NCBI GenBank assembly: GCA_021162225.1
Contig: JAGGZB010000153.1
Span: 1 to 9,225, forward strand
Source: Candidatus Bathyarchaeota archaeon
Lineage (GTDB): Archaea > Thermoproteota > Bathyarchaeia > Bathyarchaeales > DTEX01
Direction: 5' to 3'
Length of the DNA: 9,225 nt
Part shown: piece by piece, positions 1 through 4,479 of the stretch
Layout: each line of letters starts with the position of its first letter
How positions within the stretch are numbered: the first letter of the stretch is position 1
Translations under genes and position numbers: made by a program
The notes under the pieces: model-generated
What the model was told of the DNA's origin: nothing
Database searches by the model: none
What the model saw: only the letters and a program-made list of their open reading frames with translations

Positions 1-205
1 CGAAGTTGGAAATAACATCTAGCAAGGTTAAGGCCCCTAACCATCCTATAAGAGGCATGAAAGCCTGAAAGAAACCGAAGAATCCCCCAACCTTAAGAGC
101 ATCTTCTATTTTAGGCGATCTCACATAAATCCCGCTCGCTATAGATGCAGAAAACGAATCCATCGCTAATCCTACAGCGATCAGAAAGACTGTTGGAATA
201 TCCAC
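1..205 (-). CDS. mntP: MntP-family manganese efflux pump, N-terminal part (cut by window edge)
   Basis: The minus-strand frame begins with GTG at 205 and stays open to the window edge, giving 68 residues of a longer protein. Visible residues include VFLIAVGLAMDSFSASIASG (about 6-25), then ALKVGGFFGFFQAFMPLIGW (about 35-54). An acidic residue inside the first membrane helix (AMDSFS, Asp16) and a GxFQxxMPxxGW helix are typical of MntP/YebN. Members of this family are small inner-membrane proteins with six helices that export Mn(II). A good Shine-Dalgarno (AGGAGAAGG, minus strand, 220-212) lies just before the GTG, and no other start lies in frame upstream nearby. The 3' part lies outside the window, so completeness cannot be judged. 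Family call: confident. Metal specificity: inferred from the family. Confidence 0.85.
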   Translation of the reverse strand, partial: MDIPTVFLIAVGLAMDSFSASIASGIYVRSPKIEDALKVGGFFGFFQAFMPLIGWLGALTLLDVISNF

Positions 206-248
206 CGCGATCCTTCTCCTTTTTATACCTCTTCTAAAACGCTCTCCG

Positions 249-258
249 CTTAAAAATG
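249..258 (-). promoter_or_regulatory. Candidate TATA box for mntP
   Basis: Read on the minus strand this is an A/T box (ATTTTTAAG). It would place transcription start near 227, leaving a leader of about 22 nt that holds the Shine-Dalgarno of the GTG at 205. Assigned by position and composition only. Confidence 0.35.
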
Positions 259-263
259 CTTCA

Positions 264-275
264 CTATAAAAATAG
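264..275 (+). promoter_or_regulatory. Candidate TATA box facing right
   Basis: CTATAAAAATAG is a strong A/T box centred about 26 nt before an ATG at 295, the spacing expected for a leaderless archaeal transcript. It is also A/T-rich read leftward, so it may contribute to mntP transcription instead. Confidence 0.3.
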
Positions 276-294
276 CAGGACAGAAACATAGCAT

Positions 295-447
295 ATGAAG
301 CATACTATCGACACAGAAACGATCCAAAAAATATCCAGATCCCAATACGCCGCCTATATAAATAATTTTTCCACGGGCATACACCGCGCAGCTAGTAATT
401 CCCCTCTAAAAGTTGCTAAATCCTCAAATTTTTCAATAATAAAATAG
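295..447 (+). CDS. Doubtful 50-codon ORF, hypothetical
   Basis: ATG at 295 opens 50 codons ending in TAG at 445-447. The product (MKHTIDTETIQKIS...) matches no family I recognise. It is polar, with no membrane segment or metal motif. Its only support is a well-placed A/T box 26 nt upstream, which would make it leaderless. The stretch 206-484 is otherwise A/T-rich with no convincing gene. It could equally be a 5' region for the ASCH gene or simply non-coding. Confidence 0.15.
   Translation: MKHTIDTETIQKISRSQYAAYINNFSTGIHRAASNSPLKVAKSSNFSIIK
436..446 (+). promoter_or_regulatory. Candidate TATA box for the ASCH/RHH gene pair
   Basis: An A/T stretch (ATAATAAAATA) is centred about 26 nt before roughly 467. 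This would give a leader of about 18 nt that includes AGAGGA (476-481) before the ATG at 485. Another A/T box at 354-363 (CTATATAAAT) is an alternative that implies a leader of about 100 nt. Confidence 0.3.
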
Positions 448-484
448 GCCTTCCCTGTCGCTGCAATAGACCAAAAGAGGATAC

Positions 485-751
485 ATGGACGGATGTACAT
501 TTCCTATCCGCATTAAGCAGAGTGAAATCTGGATTTTCATAACCCGCAAATATAAGCAGCGACTTGGATCAATCACGCCTGAAGAAGCCCGTAAAGAGGG
601 ATTCAGCAGCCCCTCGGAATTCCGGCAGGCATGGAAGAAGATCTTTGGATCATGGAACCCGGACGCCCAGGTCTGGGCCTATGAATTCAAAGTTATAAGC
701 CCGCTGTATTTACAAACTGTATATACAGTTTCGAGGAGGAGGCGGAGTTGA
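485..751 (+). CDS. Small ASCH-domain (PUA-like) protein, probably short at the N-terminus
   Basis: The 88-aa product carries the C-terminal half of an ASCH domain: a strand and turn ending in YKQRLGSITPEEARKEGF (about 23-40), then a helix (SPSEFRQAWKKIF) and a closing strand (VWAYEFKVI, 63-71). ASCH proteins have a PUA-like fold. They are thought to bind RNA, and some are reported as ribonucleases or as amidohydrolases acting on modified nucleosides. Complete members usually exceed 100 residues and start with a strand-helix segment before the part seen here. That segment is missing or unrecognisable, and an in-frame TAG lies at 467, so this may be a truncated or decaying copy. Residues after about 72 (PLYLQTVYTVSRRRRS) are encoded by the palindrome at 714-731 and by the next gene's ribosome site, so they may not be functional. 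The gene overlaps the next by 4 nt, indicating co-transcription. AGAGGA (476-481) is a weak, close Shine-Dalgarno. Confidence 0.6.
   Translation: MDGCTFPIRIKQSEIWIFITRKYKQRLGSITPEEARKEGFSSPSEFRQAWKKIFGSWNPDAQVWAYEFKVISPLYLQTVYTVSRRRRS
714..731. promoter_or_regulatory. Perfect 18-bp palindrome, candidate operator
   Basis: AAACTGTATATACAGTTT equals its own reverse complement over all 18 bases. It lies inside the last codons of the ASCH gene, just upstream of the Shine-Dalgarno (GAGGAGGAGG, 733-742) and TTG start of the ribbon-helix-helix gene. Ribbon-helix-helix regulators bind such symmetric sites as dimers of dimers, so autoregulation is the simplest reading. The TATATA core could also serve as an internal promoter. 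Confidence 0.55.
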
Positions 752-1044
752 GGAAGATCATAAGCATCAGAATCGACCCGCAGGTCTGGAAAGCCGCCCG
801 AGAAAAAGGCTTAAACATCAGCCGAATCTGCGAAAACGCCTTAAAACAAGCAGTTCAGAATAAGGGAGGTGGAGGAACCGTAGGTTCTCCTTTGGTGGGG
901 TCGCCCGGATTTGAACCGGGGTCCCGAGCGCCCGAAGCTCGGAGCCTAGACCAAGCTAGCCGACGACCCCCATCTGGATGGTCAATAACCCCAAATATGA
1001 GGTTTTCGGCTTTTAAGGGTTATTTTTTAGGAAGCCTCATTTAA
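748..1044 (+). CDS. Ribbon-helix-helix / CcdA-like DNA-binding protein with a read-through tail
   Basis: The start is TTG at 748, preceded by a strong Shine-Dalgarno (733-742, 5-nt gap) and overlapping the stop of the ASCH gene (TTGA). The first 37 or so residues match the ribbon-helix-helix pattern of CcdA-type antitoxins: strand KIISIRIDPQVW, helix KAAREKGL, then NISRICENALKQAV. The fold binds palindromic DNA as a dimer, and in toxin-antitoxin pairs the C-terminal tail masks the toxin. From about residue 44 the frame is unlikely to be native. It reads antisense through tRNA-Pro, giving the familiar artefact GSPGFEPGSRAPEARSLDQA, and stops only at 1042-1044. The original gene probably ended near residue 45-60 and lost its stop, or the true product carries an odd basic tail. 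Ribbon-helix-helix head: fairly sure. Antitoxin role: inference from family and gene pairing. Confidence 0.6.
   Translation: MRKIISIRIDPQVWKAAREKGLNISRICENALKQAVQNKGGGGTVGSPLVGSPGFEPGSRAPEARSLDQASRRPPSGWSITPNMRFSAFKGYFLGSLI
871..890. other. Imperfect hairpin beside the tRNA 3' end
   Basis: GGAGGAACC (871-879) can pair with GGTTCTCC (883-890) across a 3-nt loop, with one bulged G. It lies between the ribbon-helix-helix coding head and the tRNA-Pro 3' end, three nt past the CCA. It could act in tRNA 3' processing or weak termination, but no T-run follows it on either strand. Confidence 0.35.
893..970 (-). tRNA. tRNA-Pro (anticodon CGG), CCA encoded
   Basis: Read on the minus strand, acceptor GGGGTCG (970-964) pairs with CGACCCC (903-897). 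The D arm has a 3-bp stem with a TAGCTTGGTCTAG loop. The anticodon stem is CGAGC/GCTCG around loop TTCGGGC, giving anticodon CGG at 934-932 (proline codon CCG). The T arm is CCCGG-TTCAAAT-CCGGG. Discriminator A896 is followed by an encoded CCA (895-893). No intron is present. The gene is convergent with, and lies inside, the read-through tail of the ribbon-helix-helix frame. Its 3' end faces the ASCH/RHH pair, the side on which integrating elements usually sit. Confidence 0.95.
984..1028 (+). terminator. Inverted repeat followed by a T-run
   Basis: AATAACCC (984-991) pairs with GGGTTATT (1017-1024), followed by TTTT up to 1028. Rightward, this could end transcription from the ASCH/RHH pair before the amidohydrolase gene. 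The 25-nt loop weakens the case. The inner part on the minus strand (CTTAAAAG, 1010-1017) is also a plausible TATA box for tRNA-Pro, about 40 nt upstream of its first base. Confidence 0.3.
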
Positions 1045-1076
1045 TATGACTGAATAATTAGCGTGGGTGATATATT

Positions 1077-1985
1077 GTGATAATTGATATGCACGCCCAT
1101 ATAGGCGATCTTCGATCTCCGAGGGATTTACATCGTAAACCAGTCACGGTTGAGAACTTAATAACCCGCCTAAACGAGGAGGGCATAGACTTAGCAGTCG
1201 TACTACCATGGCCTCCCTGTCCAGAAGCTGTCGAGTTTCCGGGCTTATTCTCCGAGTATCCCGATATAGTTAGCCAAGTACGCGCCGCTATTCGCCGTCC
1301 TGACCGTCTAATACCCTTCGGCAATGCGGATCCGAGGTGGGGAGGAAATTCGGCGAGCACAGATTTCTCTTGGCTCCTAGAAAGATTCGTGGAGATGGGA
1401 TGCGTAGGCATGGGTGAGGTCAGCGCCAACATATACTTTGACGATCCCCGCGCAGTGAATTTTTTCAGGCAATGCGGTGAATGGGATCTTCCAGTAACCA
1501 TAGAGAGCACGGGACCAGGAGAGGGACATTATGGCTTCATAGACGACATCGGCTCGCCGCATCTTGAACGTCTTCTCATAAAGGTTCCGGATACGATAAT
1601 TATCGGTCACGGCCCAGGCTTCTGGGCAGATATCGGGGATGGAATAACCATTGAGGAGAAGTCCGGATATCCGCAAGGGCCTATCCGAAAGGAGGGCGCT
1701 ATCCCCCGCCTTCTCCGCGAGTACCCCAACCTCTACGCTGACATATCAGCCCAAAGCGGCTATAACGCACTTACCAGAGACCGAGAATTCGGCATTAACT
1801 TTCTAAACGAGTTCCAAGATCGTCTCCTATTCGGCACGGATGTCTGCTTCGGGGACGAGGAAGGAAGAACAAGACACTTAAAATATTTAAAGAAACTTCT
1901 GGAAGAGGGTGAGATAACAAAGAAGGCTTTCGAGAAGATAACATACAGAAATGCGCTTAAAATAATGAAGCGCTATCATGCTTAG
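1077..1985 (+). CDS. Metal-dependent amidohydrolase (Amidohydro_2 type TIM barrel)
   Basis: The 302-aa product starts at GTG 1077, with GGTGA (1066-1070) as Shine-Dalgarno. The first strand carries the metal-binding HxH motif (DMHAHIG, His6 and His8). Further barrel landmarks are GMGEVS (Glu114), IIIGHGPGFWAD (His178, strand-6 ligand position), LLFGTDV (Asp255, strand-8 catalytic or metal Asp) and a closing ITYRNALKI helix typical of the family. The strand-5 His usually found in LPVxxHxG is replaced here by PVTIEST, so metal coordination may differ; His151 a few residues later is an alternative. The family includes decarboxylases, lactonases and hydratases acting on carboxylated substrates, and the substrate cannot be read from sequence. 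It is cytoplasmic, with no signal peptide. An A/T box (TTTAATAT, 1040-1047) suggests its own promoter and a very short leader. No catabolic partner gene lies beside it. Confidence 0.85.
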   Translation: MIIDMHAHIGDLRSPRDLHRKPVTVENLITRLNEEGIDLAVVLPWPPCPEAVEFPGLFSEYPDIVSQVRAAIRRPDRLIPFGNADPRWGGNSASTDFSWLLERFVEMGCVGMGEVSANIYFDDPRAVNFFRQCGEWDLPVTIESTGPGEGHYGFIDDIGSPHLERLLIKVPDTIIIGHGPGFWADIGDGITIEEKSGYPQGPIRKEGAIPRLLREYPNLYADISAQSGYNALTRDREFGINFLNEFQDRLLFGTDVCFGDEEGRTRHLKYLKKLLEEGEITKKAFEKITYRNALKIMKRYHA

Positions 1986-2066
1986 GCCGAACTAAAAGGT
2001 GAAAATGTCTCGGAATATTTAGAGCTTCTCATTACGGGGGGAATCAGCAAGTAAATGTCCGATTGT

Positions 2067-2153
2067 TCACATCTGATCTGTCCCAGTAGCGGAGATGTAG
2101 ATTCTTTCCTTTCCCAAAGCGTACTTTGAGAGAATCCCCAATAAAGACAACAT
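2067..2153 (-). other. Short open frame in the 1986-2199 gap, probably not a gene
   Basis: The 214-nt gap between the amidohydrolase and the transporter tail holds no clear gene or RNA. On the minus strand, ATG at 2153 opens 28 codons (MLSLLGILSKYALG...) to a TGA at 2067-2069. The composition is protein-like, so this could be a gene remnant, but no Shine-Dalgarno or family match supports it. Confidence 0.1.
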
Positions 2154-2199
2154 GCTCTGAGACCAGATATACCCTAATAGATCACTTTAATCCGTCTTT

Positions 2200-3387
2200 C
2201 TAAACCTGGGAAGACAATCTACTGTTGACAAATTTAGATTCGTCTTTAAGCATTAACGCCATCAAGAGAGCCATCGTCATGAATGCAGCTAAAAAATGAA
2301 ATACTATGTGAATATCAAAGTTGTCCCAGAGAAACCCTCCTATTAGAGGACCTATAGTTGTTCCTAAACGAACCGATGTGAGCCTTATTCCAACGGCTAA
2401 TCCTCTTTTCTCATGCGGGAAGATCTCAGCTATATACATGTTCGAAGCTGGCCAAGTTGCGCTCCATAAACCGTAGATTCCCATATAAACTAAAAGGCTA
2501 AGCAAGTAATCATTAGTAGCCGTGAAGAGCATGGATAATATCGGAATTGGAAGAGTGCTGAAGGCTATGATCTTCTTTCTTCCAATTCTATCCGATAGAA
2601 ATCCGCTTGAAGGCTGAGATATCAGAGCCGCTAGCCCCGTTCCAACTGAGAAGAATATTCCAACTTCTGTTTTCGTCTTCCCAAATCGTTCAGTTAGATA
2701 AAATGGGAAGATCGTTGAAAGCGCCCCTACTGACATATTCGCTATTACATGTAGGATTATAAAAAACGCTAGAGTTGAGGCTATCTGCTTGATTGAGAAC
2801 TGAGCCTTTCCCGTCTCGGCTTTATAGAGTCTCTTAGCGCTTTCGGGAAGAAATAAACTTATAAGCAGATATGGAGTTGCAAGGGCACATATGAAGTAAA
2901 AGAAGAAGTTCCATCCGTACTTGTCAACTACTAATCCTCCTACAAACGGGCCTATTAACCCCCCTATCGGCCATGCGGTATTCATCAATCCGAAGACTTC
3001 CCCAGCTGATTCCCTCTTTGAAAGGTCGATTATCATAGCCGCCCTAGATGATACAAACAGAGATACGGAAATAATATTTAGACTTGCATACATTATGGTT
3101 TCAACCCATTTCTTGGCGGACATAAATAGCAAAGGAGTGATGAACTGAATTATGCCGCTCAGTACTATTATTTTCCGCCGTCCGTACTTATCGGAGAGAT
3201 ACCCGCTTAAAATCATCGTGAAAGTTGCTGAAGCATTACTGATGAATAGAACAATGCCCACCTCAAAGACTGAAGCATTCAAGTTCCTGATGAAGAGTGG
3301 GATAAATACGTATGTTGCGTAAAAGATAGTGGATAGGAAGATATTCGCCGCGAATAAAAGAGCCAAGCCTTTCCTATTATGTGTCAT
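2200..3387 (-). CDS. MFS transporter (12-helix, drug/sugar efflux-like)
   Basis: The 395-aa product is strongly hydrophobic, with about twelve membrane helices in two halves separated by a polar loop near residues 184-202. The MFS signature between helices 2 and 3 is GYLSDKYGRRK (62-72), and it recurs in the second half as GFLSDRIGRKK (262-272), showing the internal duplication of the family. PxxGGxxGP-like motifs at 140-148 (PIGGLIGPF) and TTIGPLIGG (343-351) resemble helix-5/11 motifs of antiporters. It acts in the cell membrane as a proton-linked or facilitated transporter. Substrate is unknown; DHA1-type export is a guess. The start is ATG at 3387, with a weak GGATGAG upstream on the minus strand. 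It is divergent from the methyltransferase across a 355-nt region and shares no operon. Confidence 0.9.
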   Translation of the reverse strand: MTHNRKGLALLFAANIFLSTIFYATYVFIPLFIRNLNASVFEVGIVLFISNASATFTMILSGYLSDKYGRRKIIVLSGIIQFITPLLFMSAKKWVETIMYASLNIISVSLFVSSRAAMIIDLSKRESAGEVFGLMNTAWPIGGLIGPFVGGLVVDKYGWNFFFYFICALATPYLLISLFLPESAKRLYKAETGKAQFSIKQIASTLAFFIILHVIANMSVGALSTIFPFYLTERFGKTKTEVGIFFSVGTGLAALISQPSSGFLSDRIGRKKIIAFSTLPIPILSMLFTATNDYLLSLLVYMGIYGLWSATWPASNMYIAEIFPHEKRGLAVGIRLTSVRLGTTIGPLIGGFLWDNFDIHIVFHFLAAFMTMALLMALMLKDESKFVNSRLSSQV

Positions 3388-3433
3388 CTAGATCTCATCC
3401 GCGCTTTAGAAAACGCATTATTCACCGCGTCCT

Positions 3434-3450
3434 AATATAATTTTTTTAAG
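3434..3450 (-). promoter_or_regulatory. Candidate promoter of the MFS gene
   Basis: On the minus strand CTTAAAAAAATTATATT forms a BRE/TATA-like stretch. Transcription would start near 3410-3415, about 25 nt before the ATG at 3387. The stretch is A/T-rich both ways and may also drive rightward transcription toward 3471. Confidence 0.4.
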
Positions 3451-3460
3451 ATCATTTATT

Positions 3461-3484
3461 CTCACAAAGCTTTAAGCATGTGAG
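3461..3484. promoter_or_regulatory. Imperfect 24-bp palindrome, candidate regulator site
   Basis: CTCACA (3461-3466) and GCTT (3469-3472) mirror AAGC (3474-3477) and TGTGAG (3479-3484), with small unequal spacers. It lies just upstream of the MFS promoter, where an operator or activator site would sit. Binding protein unknown. Confidence 0.3.
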
Positions 3485-3653
3485 AAGACATCGGATCGGC
3501 CTAAGCATATCAAGACTAAAAGCGATCTACAAGAAAGTTATCCAAATAGAGAAGGATAAGTCATTTAGGCTTAAGAAGAAATGTTTAGTTAACCTCAGCA
3601 CCAGTTCGTACATCACTCTTCAGAGAGGCGCATGTTCCTCATCGGTTAACTAA
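3480..3653 (+). CDS. Doubtful 57-codon basic ORF, hypothetical
   Basis: GTG at 3480 opens 57 codons to TAA at 3651-3653. The product is Lys/Arg-rich at its start (MRRHRIGLSISRLKAIYKK...) and Ser/Thr-rich at its end, with no recognised family. An A/T box about 32 nt upstream (near 3441-3450) is compatible with a near-leaderless message, but there is no Shine-Dalgarno. Its 3' end runs through the inverted repeat at 3567-3666, which argues for an RNA element instead. Confidence 0.15.
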   Translation: MRRHRIGLSISRLKAIYKKVIQIEKDKSFRLKKKCLVNLSTSSYITLQRGACSSSVN

Positions 3654-3666
3654 AGCCTTTAAGCCT
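3567..3666. repeat. Roughly 100-nt inverted-repeat structure, possible small RNA
   Basis: The outer arms AGGCTTAA (3567-3574) and TTAAGCCT (3659-3666) match perfectly. The inner arms TTTAGTTAACC (3584-3594) and GGTTAACTAAA (3644-3654) match over 11 bp. Between them is a 49-nt loop that can form short GAGG/CCTC or CTCT/AGAG helices. The internal loop between the two stems is unequal (9 versus 4 nt). No C/D boxes or terminal ACA were seen. It could be a structured RNA, a leader element or a small palindromic repeat unit. Confidence 0.4.
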
Positions 3667-3670
3667 CAAA

Positions 3671-3680
3671 GAAAATTTAA
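3671..3680 (+). promoter_or_regulatory. Candidate TATA box of the methyltransferase gene
   Basis: GAAAATTTAA lies about 25 nt before a start near 3702, leaving a leader of about 40 nt with GAGG at 3732-3735 ahead of the TTG at 3743. Confidence 0.3.
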
Positions 3681-3742
3681 GCAAAGATAGATTTAAGGAT
3701 TGTCTTCCTTAGCGTAATGAAGATTAAATTCGAGGCTCCCCT

Positions 3743-4381
3743 TTGAAGATTCATAAATGCAAATCTCCGAAATATTCAAGGAAGATTCGATTCGGAGACT
3801 TAACTCTCTACATATCCGATGACGTCTACGAACCAGCAGAGGACACGCTTCTGATCGCTAAAAATCTTAAGGCTGAAGGCTTGGTCTTGGATATGGGAAC
3901 TGGATGCGGAATCCTCTCAATCCTCGCGGCTTACGAAGCTGAACACGTCGTTGCTGTAGATATAAATCCGTATGCAGCCAGATGCGCAAAGCTAAATATC
4001 GAAATAAATGGAGTATCAGGCAAAGTCGATATTATTGTTGGAGATCTCTTCGCACCGTTAATTGAAAAGTCTATCTTTGACATGATACTCTTCAACGCGC
4101 CCTATCTCCCCACCGAGGAGGCAGAGCCTAAAAGCCCAATCGAGTATGCATGGGCGGGTGGAAGAAGTGGAAGAAAGATCATTGACTCCTTTATCAAGCA
4201 AGCGCCTAAACATCTAAAGATCGGTGGAAAGATCCTCGTCGTTCAATCAACACTCTCAAATGTAGAGAAAACGATTAGAGAGTTCAATAAACAAGGCCTT
4301 AAAGCAAGAATAATCGATAAGCAAAATCTCTTCTTCGAAACAATCGTTCTTATCGAAGCAATTAAGGATATGTCATCGTAA
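3743..4381 (+). CDS. HemK2/Mtq2-like class I SAM methyltransferase (release-factor glutamine methylase type)
   Basis: The 212-aa product begins with a short basic stretch, then DDVYEPAEDTLLIAKNL (26-42), a hallmark of the archaeal/eukaryotic HemK2 (Mtq2, N6AMT1) group. Motif I is LDMGTGCGILSI (49-60), the SAM-ribose acidic residue lies in VDINPYA (72-78), and the substrate motif is NAPYLPTEE (118-126). Then come EYAWAGGRSGRKI (134-146) and a C-terminal LFFETIVLIE. The group methylates the glutamine of the GGQ loop in aRF1/eRF1 at the ribosome, normally with the zinc protein Trm112 as partner. Trm112 is not in this window. The motif is NAPY rather than the common NPPY, but alanine is a recognised variant at that place. 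The start is TTG (GAGG Shine-Dalgarno 7 nt upstream); the ATG at 3717 is out of frame. Length fits the family. A role on another protein or nucleic acid cannot be excluded. Confidence 0.82.
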   Translation: MKIHKCKSPKYSRKIRFGDLTLYISDDVYEPAEDTLLIAKNLKAEGLVLDMGTGCGILSILAAYEAEHVVAVDINPYAARCAKLNIEINGVSGKVDIIVGDLFAPLIEKSIFDMILFNAPYLPTEEAEPKSPIEYAWAGGRSGRKIIDSFIKQAPKHLKIGGKILVVQSTLSNVEKTIREFNKQGLKARIIDKQNLFFETIVLIEAIKDMSS

Positions 4382-4479
4382 GATATATCTGCATCTAATG
4401 GAAAAAGAAGATTTGCATGAGTAGTTTAGCCCATGAAGTCTCTATTTAGATCTCACAAGTCGTAGCGGGAGTTTTAGTC

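Noticed and set aside
1058..1676. Minus-strand frames of 150 and 99 codons within 1058-1676
   Set aside because: They are antisense to the amidohydrolase gene, which has clear catalytic motifs, and their products are low in recognisable features.
3567..3666. Archaeal C/D-box or H/ACA RNA at the inverted repeat
   Set aside because: No RTGATGA/CTGA boxes and no ACA three nt from a stem end were found, so I left it as an unclassified structure.
4094..4105. NAPY instead of NPPY in the methyltransferase as a sign of inactivity
   Set aside because: The family motif is (N/D/S)-(P/A/I)-P-(Y/F/W), so alanine at the second place is tolerated and the rest of the fold is intact.
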